Shown here: piece by piece, positions 8,867-16,851 of the stretch
Numbering within the stretch: the stretch's first letter is position 1
Layout of the letters: each line of letters begins with the position of its first letter
DNA from: JBBQVS01 sp038211295
GTDB lineage: Bacteria; Chloroflexota; Ktedonobacteria; Ktedonobacterales; Ktedonobacteraceae
DNA: 64,000 bases
NCBI GenBank assembly: GCA_038211295.1
Contig: JBBQVS010000002.1
Span: 62,001-126,000 of the forward strand
Direction of reading: 5' to 3'
The notes under the pieces: generated by a model
What the model was told of the DNA's origin: nothing
The model's input: the letters and a program-made list of their open reading frames with translations, nothing else
The model's database searches: none
Translations under genes and position numbers: made by a program

Positions 8867-9717
8867 TTCGCCTTTCAGCCTTCGCGGACGAAATTTCCGC
8901 CGATCTCGATGAACAGATAGCAGTTCTTCAAAGCGAACACATTGCGTATATTGACTTGCGCGGCGTCTGGCACACAAACATACTCGACTTGAGCGATCAG
9001 CAAATACTTGATATCAAGCAGACACTGAGTCGCCAGAATATTGGCGTTGCCTGTATCGCCTCCCCGCTCGGCAAAGTTTCAATCACTGCCCCTTTCTCCG
9101 ACTCTCTGCAACGGCTTGACCGCGCGATAGAGCTTGCGAATATCTTTCAGACACCTTTTATACGCATGTTTTCCTTCTACCCGCCTATTCTTTCCGAGGA
9201 AGACGTGGAAAGTGGAGCTGTGGTTGACCCGACAGGATGGCGTGACGTGGTTCATACACGGCTACAAGAAATGACCCTCCGTGCTTCGCGTTCCGCTATC
9301 ACACTCTTGCATGAGAACGAGAAAGATATCTATGGCGATACTATCGCGCGGTGTGTTGATCTATTGCAAAGTGTCGATGACCCGCACTTTAGGGCAGCTT
9401 TTGACCCCGCGAACTTTATTCAGTGCCAGCAAACTCCGTTTCCTGACGCCTACAACGCCCTGCATTCATGGGTAAGCTACATACACGTCAAAGACGCTCT
9501 AATCGACGGCTCCGTTGTTGCGGCAGGCGAGGGTCAGGCGCGTTGGCCTGATATCCTCCACCGACTTCGCAAGCAACATTATGACGGGTTCTTCTCACTC
9601 GAACCTCACCTATCGGCAGTCGGGCAATTTCATGGTTTTAGCGGCCCCGAACGCTTCCGCCAAGCCTCGCAAGCATTCCAAAAATTGTTACAAGATATGC
9701 AATGGGAGTATGCATAG
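8863..9717 (+). CDS. sugar phosphate isomerase/epimerase (xylose-isomerase-like TIM barrel)
   Basis: Product of 284 aa. AP-endonuclease-2/xylose-isomerase-like TIM barrel. The four expected metal ligands are visible in order: Glu in LLHENEKDIYG, Asp in AFDPANF, His in YIHVKDA and Glu in FSLEPHL. Such enzymes isomerise or epimerise ketoses, inosose or related sugars with a divalent metal. It is coupled to the Gfo/Idh/MocA gene by an ATGA overlap; this pairing is common in carbohydrate catabolic operons. Last gene of the operon, followed 64 bp later by a long hairpin. Confidence 0.9.
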   Translation: MIRLSAFADEISADLDEQIAVLQSEHIAYIDLRGVWHTNILDLSDQQILDIKQTLSRQNIGVACIASPLGKVSITAPFSDSLQRLDRAIELANIFQTPFIRMFSFYPPILSEEDVESGAVVDPTGWRDVVHTRLQEMTLRASRSAITLLHENEKDIYGDTIARCVDLLQSVDDPHFRAAFDPANFIQCQQTPFPDAYNALHSWVSYIHVKDALIDGSVVAAGEGQARWPDILHRLRKQHYDGFFSLEPHLSAVGQFHGFSGPERFRQASQAFQKLLQDMQWEYA

Positions 9718-9781
9718 GAGGAAATATATACGCGTGGTTAGGATGTAGCAACGCTTAGAATGAAGTAGGACAAGACGAATA

Positions 9782-9856
9782 TAGAGCCAGTGCAATACGG
9801 AGTGTAGACCATAAGGGTTTCCCTGTCGCTCTACACTCCGTATTGCACTGGCTCTA
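9782..9856 (+). terminator. 27-bp perfect inverted repeat, probable terminator
   Basis: Arms 9782-9808 and 9830-9856 are perfect reverse complements (27 bp) around a 21-nt loop, followed by ACATTTTATCTTA. It closes the sugar operon. The stem is far longer than a typical intrinsic terminator and lacks a clean U-tract, so a small palindromic element cannot be excluded. Confidence 0.7.
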
Positions 9857-10156
9857 CATTTTATCTTACCTATACTATTTCGCCCCATCATGCCTCGCGC
9901 GTCCCGACGATTGTTGGCGTAAAAGGCAGGCAAGCAGACTCATGCTCATGGCTGCCCTCAGGTCTTTTCACGTGGTAGTTACATCGGGACTAGTGTTATG
10001 TCTAGTATAGACTAGACTTGCTATTTAGCAAGAGAACAAGCTGTGACTAAAAAATTTGCAGCAACACACATACACAGGGAAAACAAAAAGGGGAGTGTTC
10101 TTTCAGGAGAGTCTTTTACCCGTCCTGACAAAGACACGTCCCCATGTTCTCTACAA
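9857..10156. other. intergenic stretch with one short inverted repeat
   Basis: About 300 bp with no credible gene. The only structure seen is GTCTAGT-ATAG-ACTAGAC at 10000-10017 (7-bp arms). It lies downstream of the minus-strand gene ending at 10157, so an operator role for that gene is unlikely. Confidence 0.4.
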
Positions 10157-10396
10157 CTACTTGCCTAGCATTCCTTTGGCATCGTTCATCATGCCGCCCG
10201 CGCCCTTGCTTGTCTCGTTTGTGATAGCATTATTTGCGGCCTGGTCAGCCTTGTCTTTCGCAGTCTGCTCAAACTTTTGACCACCAGGGATGTGCGTTGC
10301 GGCCTGGTCGATACCAGAATTGATGGCATTATCTACTGTTTTTTCCATTGAATTGCTTGCGTTGCCTGCCTGTTGCAGGGGGTTTTCGTTGGTCAT
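10157..10396 (-). CDS. small hydrophilic hypothetical protein
   Basis: Product of 79 aa, rich in Ala, Asn, Gln, Lys and Asp, with no Cys and no membrane segment. GGQKFEQTAKDKADQAANNA looks like the amphipathic helices of small stress-related or antitoxin-like proteins of the MT0933/CsbD kind, but this is a resemblance in composition and not an assignment. ATG 10396 is preceded by AGAAAGAGGCTATC, a good ribosome-binding site, which supports a real gene. Function unknown. Confidence 0.6.
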   Translation of the reverse strand: MTNENPLQQAGNASNSMEKTVDNAINSGIDQAATHIPGGQKFEQTAKDKADQAANNAITNETSKGAGGMMNDAKGMLGK

Positions 10397-10520
10397 GATA
10401 GCCTCTTTCTATTTCTCAAAAGCGATAACGTTTTTCTATCTCTGCTTTGTACACGCCTCTTCAACAAGAAAGTTTCAGAATCACAACACACTTAGCACAA
10501 TCGCAGCTTGAAAAACGCGT

Positions 10521-10892
10521 TTATTCGGGAGAAACGGAGCGCAAGCGTTTTCGCAAGCCTGCCCGCTTTTTCGTTTCCAGACGGCGTGTACGACTCCCCA
10601 TTGTGGGGCGCGTGGCATGGCGCGGCGTCTCGACCCGTTGCAGTTCCTCCAGCCGTTCGGCCATACGTTCATACGCCGCTTCACGGTTGGCGTGCTGCGA
10701 ACGTCGCTCGACAGCCGTTACAATGAGGCCGCTTGGACGGTGATGCAGGCGTACCCCCGTCTCGACCTTGTTGCGATGCTGTCCCCCTGGCCCGCTCGCG
10801 ATAAAAAATTCCATATCACTGTCCCGCTCTAACGACTCGCGGTCAGTGGCGTGTAGCTCAGTCACACCCATTTCCTTCTCAACAAATAACAT
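10521..10892 (-). CDS. release-factor-like protein with GGQ motif (RF-1 domain)
   Basis: About 123 aa from ATG 10892. The core SGPGGQHRNKVETGVRLHH contains the GGQ tripeptide that triggers peptidyl-tRNA hydrolysis in class I release factors. The C terminus is basic (RTRRLETKKRAGLRKRLR), as in ArfB/ICT1-type ribosome rescue proteins. The stop-codon-recognition domains of RF1 and RF2 are absent. The role is likely rescue of stalled ribosomes or a related hydrolase activity (inference). The start is uncertain: ATG 10871 and a GTG just after it are alternatives, and the open frame runs upstream into the end of the next gene. It lies just downstream of the F420-type oxidoreductase on the same strand. 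Confidence 0.8.
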   Translation of the reverse strand: MLFVEKEMGVTELHATDRESLERDSDMEFFIASGPGGQHRNKVETGVRLHHRPSGLIVTAVERRSQHANREAAYERMAERLEELQRVETPRHATRPTMGSRTRRLETKKRAGLRKRLRSVSPE

Positions 10893-10966
10893 TCCTCTTG
10901 TTACTATACAACGATACAAATGAAAATTGGGTGACACTCTCGTACTACGCAAATCACTCTGTGCCG

Positions 10967-11968
10967 TCATTTTTTGTGGAGTACACGTAGCTTGGGGAAC
11001 ACGTCTTGCGCGTACTTTTGCAGAAAGCCCCCTTGATCTGGCCCCGGACAGTGGAAAATCAGGCAGTCGAAACCTAAATCGACATACTGCTGGGCAAACG
11101 CGATATGCTCTTCAATCTTCGGTGAGAAGCAGCCTGTTTTCAGCACGGTATCCGCACCAACAACCTCGCCGTTTTCCTGTGACATCTTTGGCGTGTAAAT
11201 CTTCTCATCGTACATCGCGGGTATATATGTACCAGCCCAGTATTTGAGCTGCTCTTGTACCGCGGCCTCAATGTTGTCAGTATAGGCCACGTTCAGTTCG
11301 ATGATACGCGGCATTATCGAGGGGTCTTTGCCCGCTTGTTTCGCGCTCTCCTCAAAGTTCTGAATGATGCTCTTATATATCTCTGGTTGTTTGCCGCCAA
11401 CGCTCCATAGCCCGTCACCATACTTGCCTGCGAACTCCGCCGCGTGTGGTGCCAGCGCTGAGAAAATTATCTTCACAGGGGAAACAGGGGGCGTATACAG
11501 CTTCGCTTTGTGCGTTTGATAATGTTTGCCTTCAAAGCTCACTTGCTCACCACGCCACAATGCCTGCATTAGCTCGATAGCCTCAATCAGACGTTCGCGC
11601 CGCTCGGCATAGCTGGGCCACAGGCCCGTCGCGGCGAACTCGTTGAGAGCTTCCCCTGTTCCCAGACCGAGGGCGAAACGATTTGGCGCAAGATGCGTCA
11701 TCGTGGCGGCGGCCTGGGCAATCACTGACGGGTGATAGCGTAGAATTGGACAGGTCACGCCGGGGCTAAGAATAGCCCGTTGCGTTCGCATGGCGGCAGC
11801 ACCCAACCACGACCAGGTGAATGATGCCTGCCCCTCTTCACTCCAGGGATTAAAGTGATCGCTTACATCTATCCAATCATAACCAGCCTTATCCGCGACA
11901 GCAGCATACTCTAACAGCTCTACTGGCGCATACTGCTCTGGCCCTGCTTTCCATCCAAGTTGTACCAT
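10967..11968 (-). CDS. LLM-class F420-dependent oxidoreductase (G6PDH-like subfamily)
   Basis: Product of 333 aa. Luciferase-like TIM barrel with WIDVSDHFNPW near the N terminus, ALGLGTGEALNE in the middle and LIFHCPGPDQ near the end. These are hallmarks of the F420_G6P family (TIGR03557-like), which includes F420-dependent glucose-6-phosphate dehydrogenase. The cofactor is inferred from family membership. ATG 11968 follows TAGAGGAGCTATC. A paralogue of similar length lies at 19694-20707. The substrate could be a sugar phosphate or an unrelated alcohol. Confidence 0.88.
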   Translation of the reverse strand: MVQLGWKAGPEQYAPVELLEYAAVADKAGYDWIDVSDHFNPWSEEGQASFTWSWLGAAAMRTQRAILSPGVTCPILRYHPSVIAQAAATMTHLAPNRFALGLGTGEALNEFAATGLWPSYAERRERLIEAIELMQALWRGEQVSFEGKHYQTHKAKLYTPPVSPVKIIFSALAPHAAEFAGKYGDGLWSVGGKQPEIYKSIIQNFEESAKQAGKDPSIMPRIIELNVAYTDNIEAAVQEQLKYWAGTYIPAMYDEKIYTPKMSQENGEVVGADTVLKTGCFSPKIEEHIAFAQQYVDLGFDCLIFHCPGPDQGGFLQKYAQDVFPKLRVLHKK

Positions 11969-12157
11969 GATAGCTCCTCTATCGTATTTTTACTGATAAC
12001 TCGTTTTGGCCCAGGGAAAAGTTTCATCTTCTCTGCCTGTTTGCTATCCAATCATACGGACAGACCAGACACGCAAGCGAAACTTTTTATTGGCTGAAAC
12101 CGTGCATGTCTTTAGAGAGCGTTCTATGTCACTTCAAAAAGTAGAAAGAAGAGTGTT

Positions 12158-12703
12158 ATGCCAGATTCAAAAGTGCATCAAGATAGAGAAGACGAGGAAA
12201 ATCGTCCCAAAAAAGCCGACTCACTGTTGATGGAGGCCGAAGGCGAGAAGCGTACTGGCAGCGATTCGGACGCTCATAGTGGTCGTAAAGCTTCGCGTAT
12301 ACATGAAAACCATCACGACCAGAATACACCGCAGGACAGACGTGACCCTTCTGAGTTCGACAATGATTTGACCGCGAACAATATGGCGGGAGCGAATCAC
12401 GGCGTTGCGAATCCGTCCCCGACGAAGAACGCACAATCGGCGTATGAGATAAAGAGTATGCACGCGGTTCTCGCGGATCTCACGGACGACGAACTCAAAT
12501 CGATCCAGATCGTACCCGAAGGCACACGTTTGCATCAGGGCGCGAAATATATTGACCTGCAACACTTGGAGAATGGCGAGTTTACCGCGACCTCTGAAGA
12601 GGTGGTATCCGCAGACCACGTATATGTTCCCAAGAAAGAGACCGATTATATGCTGTGGAATCGGCTCAATCAGGTAGAAAATCCCGCGAGACTCGAAGAG
12701 TGA
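12158..12703 (+). CDS. hypothetical protein, disordered N-half and small conserved C-domain
   Basis: Product of 181 aa. The first ~100 residues are charged, rich in His, Asn, Asp and Arg, and likely disordered. The last ~75 form a compact domain (KSMHAVLADLTDDELKSIQI ... LHQGAKYIDLQHL ... YMLWNRL) that I cannot name. ATG 12158 has AAGAAGAG upstream. A 185-codon open frame on the other strand (12221-12778) overlaps it but runs through the hairpin downstream, so the plus-strand gene is preferred. Function unknown. Confidence 0.65.
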   Translation: MPDSKVHQDREDEENRPKKADSLLMEAEGEKRTGSDSDAHSGRKASRIHENHHDQNTPQDRRDPSEFDNDLTANNMAGANHGVANPSPTKNAQSAYEIKSMHAVLADLTDDELKSIQIVPEGTRLHQGAKYIDLQHLENGEFTATSEEVVSADHVYVPKKETDYMLWNRLNQVENPARLEE

Positions 12704-12708
12704 GTGAA

Positions 12709-12777
12709 TGAGCCAACAGGATAAGAGTGCGGGCCAAATTTTTTGAAGCTGGCCCGCACTCTTATCCTGTTGGCTCA
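12709..12777. terminator. 28-bp perfect hairpin between convergent genes
   Basis: Arms 12709-12736 and 12750-12777 pair perfectly (28 bp) around a 13-nt loop. It starts 5 bp after the stop of the plus-strand gene and ends 5 bp before the stop of the minus-strand gene at 12783, so it can serve both as a bidirectional terminator. Confidence 0.85.
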
Positions 12778-12782
12778 CTCAA

Positions 12783-13139
12783 TTATTGTTGGTTGCCATT
12801 TTGATCTTGACTCATCTTTGTGCCAAAGCGGGAACGGCTACTACCCGGCTTCTCTGGCCCACCCTGATTACCATAGTCTCCTGTGCCGTAAAGACCTTGA
12901 CCACCCTGTATATCATACTGGTCGTCGTTGTCGTCAACCTCGCTATACTTTGGATCATCGGCAAGGTCCTGGTCATTCTGATTCTCATCGATATTTTGAT
13001 TGGCCTGCGTGCTGTACAGGTATTGGTCGCTTATCTGGTTCTGATTGGCCTTTGTGCTTGTCTGGTCCTGGTTGCCTAATGCGCCCAACTGGTTCTCGTC
13101 GCTATACTGCTCTTTTTTGTGCATGTTTTGCTCTGCCAT
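12783..13139 (-). CDS. low-complexity Gln/Asn/Asp-rich protein
   Basis: Product of 118 aa made almost only of Q, N, D, G, Y and S, for example NQDQTSTKANQNQISDQYLY and DDNDDQYDIQGGQG. It has no hydrophobic core, no Cys and no signal peptide, so it is probably intrinsically disordered. ATG 13139 is preceded by AAGAGAAGAGGGACATT, a clear ribosome-binding site. Such composition is known for desiccation-type hydrophilins and prion-like segments, but no function can be assigned. Confidence 0.65.
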   Translation of the reverse strand: MAEQNMHKKEQYSDENQLGALGNQDQTSTKANQNQISDQYLYSTQANQNIDENQNDQDLADDPKYSEVDDNDDQYDIQGGQGLYGTGDYGNQGGPEKPGSSRSRFGTKMSQDQNGNQQ

Positions 13140-13365
13140 AATGTCCCTCTTCTCTTAGAAATATCACAGTGTGTTTACCTACTATACGAATGACTGAGAC
13201 CTCTCAGTTACAAATACCTATGTCTTGCTCGTATTTTTGTAACATATCCTGAATGTTGGTACATGTTACGGGTAGTGCGTCTAGTCTTTGCTCCATAGGC
13301 AAAGCAAGAGATGCCCGAACGGTGTTTACAATTCAGCATGGCAATGTACAAAGGAGATTACACCA

Positions 13366-13587
13366 ATGGCGACAAAGCATCCAGCGCAGGAGCATCATAC
13401 TAAAGCGGCAGAGCATCACGAGGAAGCGGCAAAACATCATCGCGCCGCAGCCGATGCCCATGACAAAGGCGAACACGAAAAAGCCGACCACCATGCTCAG
13501 GTAGCTCATGGACACCATGCCGAAGCCACGCACCACGCGACAGAAGCTGCCAAGAAACATGCCGCCACCGCGAAAGAGTCAAAATAA
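13366..13587 (+). CDS. small His/Ala-rich helical protein
   Basis: Product of 73 aa with about 20 histidines in HH pairs spaced along a helix: EHHTKAAEHHEEAAKHH, then ADHHAQVAHGHHAEATHH. No Cys and no signal peptide. ATG 13366 is set by AAGGAG, 7 bp upstream; the open frame back to 13288 has no such site. Regular HH pairs on an alanine-lysine-glutamate helix suggest metal binding (Ni, Co, Zn or Cu) or pH buffering; similar short proteins occur in many soil bacteria, with unknown roles. It is followed by its own terminator hairpin. Confidence 0.75.
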   Translation: MATKHPAQEHHTKAAEHHEEAAKHHRAAADAHDKGEHEKADHHAQVAHGHHAEATHHATEAAKKHAATAKESK

Positions 13588-13607
13588 CCTCTTTCTTGCT
13601 TCTTATA

Positions 13608-13657
13608 CTAAGACACCCTGTTCAGACGAAACAACATACTTGAACAGGGTGTCTTAG
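13608..13657 (+). terminator. terminator hairpin, 17-bp perfect stem
   Basis: Arms 13608-13624 and 13641-13657 pair perfectly around a 16-nt loop, 20 bp after the stop of the His-rich gene, followed by TCTTCT. Confidence 0.8.
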
Positions 13658-14012
13658 TCTTCTCGTAACTAAACGTCTGCTTCGCGACGGTTATACGAAC
13701 GGTGAGTATCTGTCGGAACGCCCGTTCCCGAAATTGCGTATAAGCTAGTATCTCATCCTTCGACCATTGTGTTTTTACGCTGGTTAAGATTTCCCGCCAA
13801 TTAGCAATTTTTCGCTACCATGTCTTAACCCGCTTGCAACGTAATTCAATACTCTGTATGATATCCTCTAAGATAGGTACGTATGTTTTTAAACACACAC
13901 TCATTGCTCTCTATTTGCTCTTTATGCCTAATATCTACCTTCTAAATGCTTTATACAGTACACGCTATGCATCCTGAAAAATATTTTTACTCATGAATGG
14001 ACAACAAATGTT
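13658..14012. other. 355-bp AT-rich leader upstream of the NRPS gene
   Basis: No gene-like open frame with a ribosome-binding site is seen. The stretch becomes AT-rich towards the NRPS start and presumably holds its promoter, but no convincing -35/-10 pair or operator stands out. Confidence 0.35.
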
Positions 14013-16706
14013 ATGGCACACATATCAGACATAACTCCTACCGAAACAGCAAAGAAAATAGTAGCGATCACAGAAACAGAGCGACACCTTCTACTGGAAA
14101 CGTGGAATCAAACCGCTGTTGACTATCCGCTCGACCTTTGCTTACATACCGCTATAGAGGCGCAGGTTGAACGCACACCAGACGCGCTTGCGGTTCTCTT
14201 CGAGCAGTATACTCTTACCTATAGAGAACTTAATACACGCGCAAACCAGCTTGCCCACTATTTACAAGGGCTTGGAGTTGGCCCCGATGTGCTAGTTGGT
14301 GTTTGTATGGAGCGTTCGCTGGAATTGGTAATCGCGCTTCTGGCAATCTTGAAGGCTGGGGGGGCCTATGTACCGTTGGATCCCAGCGCACCTGTAGAGC
14401 GTCTAACCTTTATGCTCACGGATATGCAAACGCCAGTGTTGCTGACGCAACAACGTCTGCTTGCGTTACTCCCCGAACATATACCAACACATATCTGCCT
14501 CGATACAGAGTGGGCGCGAATTGCCAACGAAACAACTACCAATCCCGTTAGCGCGGTTTCGGCCTCTAATCTCTGCTATACCATCTATACATCCGGCTCT
14601 ACGGGCCAGCCCAAAGGCGCGATGAATATACACCGGGGACTTGTGAACCGCTTATACTGGATGCAACACACGTACCGGTTGACGGCGATGGATCGTGTGC
14701 TACAGAAGACGCCCTTTACCTTCGATGTTTCCGTCTGGGAGTTCTTCTGGCCCCTTCTGACGGGCGCGACTCTGGTTGTCGCGAAACCCGGCGGACATCA
14801 GGACGCGCATTATCTCGCAGATTTGATTGTCGCACAGGAGATTACAACACTCCATTTTGTTCCCTCGATGCTACAGATATTTCTTCAGGAGTCAGACGTA
14901 GTACGATGTAATGCGAGTCTCAAACGGGTCATCTGTAGCGGTGAGGCATTGCCGTTTGAGTTGCAGGAGCGTTTCTTCGCACGCATCGATGCTGAGCTAC
15001 ACAACCTGTATGGCCCAACCGAAGCTTCGATTGACGTGACGTACTGGCAGTGTCAGCGTGACAACCAACAGCGCGTCGTGCCGATTGGTCGCCCTATCGC
15101 CAATACACAGATATATCTGCTGGACGCCACCATGCAACCTGTGCCGATTGGAGCAGCTGGCGAACTCTATATAGGAGGCGTTGGGGTCGCGCGTGGCTAT
15201 CTCAACCGCGCGGAATTGACAAAAGAGTGCTTTGTCGCTGACCCTTTCAGTAGCGATAATGAAGCACGCCTGTACCGTAGTGGCGATTTAGCACGCTATC
15301 GACCCGATGGCGTGATTGAATATCTGGGACGCATTGACCATCAGGTAAAGATTCGTGGCCTGCGTATCGAACTGGGTGAGATCGAGTCAGTGCTGCTACA
15401 ACATCCCGCCGTGCGCGAAGTGGTACTTTCGGCACGTGAGGATATCCCCGGCGATCAACGTCTGGTTGCTTATATCGTCCCTGCTCACGGTCAGGCTCCC
15501 ACCAGCACAGAGTTGAGAGTATACTTGAAGGCGCGACTCTTGCCATACATGGTGCCTTCGACCTTTGTTTTGCTCGCTGCCTTACCGCTTCTCTCGAATG
15601 GAAAGGTCAATCGGCACGCCCTACCCGCTCCTAGTTCCAGTAGAAACACGGAGGCAGAGCCGTTTGTAGCACCGACATCACTTATAGAGCAACAGTTGGC
15701 AACAATTTGGGAAGACCTTCTACAGGTGCATCCCATTGGTATTCACGATAACTTTTTTGATCTGGGTGGACATTCGCTTCTCGTGATGCGTCTGGTTGAC
15801 CGCGTTACACAGGTATGCGGCGCAACACTCTCGCTTTCCACAATCTTCGCGAAACCAACCATCGCGCAACTCGCGGCAGCACTGGCGAGTGAGGCCGAGG
15901 TCAAGTCACGCACACCGCTTATCATGGTACAACAGGGTGAAGGGAAACGCCCCTTTTTCTTCTTACATGGCGCGTCAACCGGCGGCGCATTCTACTGTTT
16001 TCCTCTGGCACGCGCGTTGGGTAAAGAGCAACCCTTTTATGCAATGGAACCGTACAGACTTGACGACCTGCTGGTTCCCCCCAGTTTGGAAGTTATGGCG
16101 GCGGCACACCTCGATGCTATCCGCGCGGTTCAAGCAGAAGGGCCGTATCTGCTTGGGGGCTTCTGCAATGGCGCGCTCATGGCGTATGAGGTCGCACGAC
16201 AACTACGAACAATGGGGCAAGAGGTAGATATGCTGTTTCTGGTCGACCCAGCAGACCCGCCGCACTTCACGCTTCCCTTGCGGCTCGCTAGCCGCCTGTG
16301 CGATCTTCTTTACTTGAGTGAAGCGCAGCAGTTACAGTGGTTTCTTCGCCTGCGCCATTTTTATGCACTGCTTCCACACACACGTAGCATCGAGGGGATT
16401 GAGCAGTTACGCGAGATAGACCCACATATGACCACGCTCTTTCCAGGCACAGAAGTCTTACGCAAAGACTACGTGGGCGTACTTGCGTGGGCCATCTCCG
16501 AATATGTTTTTCGTCCATACTCTGGAAAAATCGCGGTTATCTGGGCCGAACAAGAGCAGTTCGCGGGCGTGTGGCAAAAGAAATCCGCACGTGAGAAGAA
16601 AATTAGCCTACATTTCGTGCGTGGCACACACACAACGTGTAGAACAACGTATCTTGCAGATCTAGCAGAGCAATTGCGTCTCCGTCTACACGAGGCCCAG
16701 GCATAG
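14013..16706 (+). CDS. minimal NRPS: adenylation (predicted Ser) - PCP - thioesterase with Cys nucleophile
   Basis: Product of 897 aa. Residues ~30-540 form an adenylation domain (YTSGSTGQPKG, FDVSVWEFF, YGPTEASID, RSGDLARY, core Lys531 in NGKVNR). Aligned by eye on GrsA, the pocket residues read D-V-W-H-I-S-L-I-D-K with Asp238 first, nearly the classic serine code. A PCP follows (FFDLGGHSLL, Ser588 for phosphopantetheine), then an alpha/beta-hydrolase thioesterase. In the TE the G-x-S-x-G elbow is GFCNG, with Cys718 (TGC) as the nucleophile; the His is in RGTHTT. The N terminus begins with the C-A linker, and no condensation domain is present here or upstream. The product is therefore seryl-derived or the module works in trans. 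No phosphopantetheinyl transferase or MbtH gene is nearby. Confidence 0.93.
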   Translation: MAHISDITPTETAKKIVAITETERHLLLETWNQTAVDYPLDLCLHTAIEAQVERTPDALAVLFEQYTLTYRELNTRANQLAHYLQGLGVGPDVLVGVCMERSLELVIALLAILKAGGAYVPLDPSAPVERLTFMLTDMQTPVLLTQQRLLALLPEHIPTHICLDTEWARIANETTTNPVSAVSASNLCYTIYTSGSTGQPKGAMNIHRGLVNRLYWMQHTYRLTAMDRVLQKTPFTFDVSVWEFFWPLLTGATLVVAKPGGHQDAHYLADLIVAQEITTLHFVPSMLQIFLQESDVVRCNASLKRVICSGEALPFELQERFFARIDAELHNLYGPTEASIDVTYWQCQRDNQQRVVPIGRPIANTQIYLLDATMQPVPIGAAGELYIGGVGVARGYLNRAELTKECFVADPFSSDNEARLYRSGDLARYRPDGVIEYLGRIDHQVKIRGLRIELGEIESVLLQHPAVREVVLSAREDIPGDQRLVAYIVPAHGQAPTSTELRVYLKARLLPYMVPSTFVLLAALPLLSNGKVNRHALPAPSSSRNTEAEPFVAPTSLIEQQLATIWEDLLQVHPIGIHDNFFDLGGHSLLVMRLVDRVTQVCGATLSLSTIFAKPTIAQLAAALASEAEVKSRTPLIMVQQGEGKRPFFFLHGASTGGAFYCFPLARALGKEQPFYAMEPYRLDDLLVPPSLEVMAAAHLDAIRAVQAEGPYLLGGFCNGALMAYEVARQLRTMGQEVDMLFLVDPADPPHFTLPLRLASRLCDLLYLSEAQQLQWFLRLRHFYALLPHTRSIEGIEQLREIDPHMTTLFPGTEVLRKDYVGVLAWAISEYVFRPYSGKIAVIWAEQEQFAGVWQKKSAREKKISLHFVRGTHTTCRTTYLADLAEQLRLRLHEAQA

Positions 16707-16851
16707 TAAGCAGGGAATGTATTATACTGATTTCTTGAGTAAATCTTGAGTATTCCAGTATATTCTTCTCACTTTTTTTATATACAATCCATATGGGTTC
16801 TAAATTCGTATATTCTTTTGTCAATATATATACTTTTGTAAGGGGAAACAC

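Noticed and set aside
12221..12778. Minus-strand frame of 185 codons opposite the hypothetical gene at 12158
   Set aside because: It starts inside the terminator hairpin, has no ribosome-binding site, and its composition looks like an antisense shadow.
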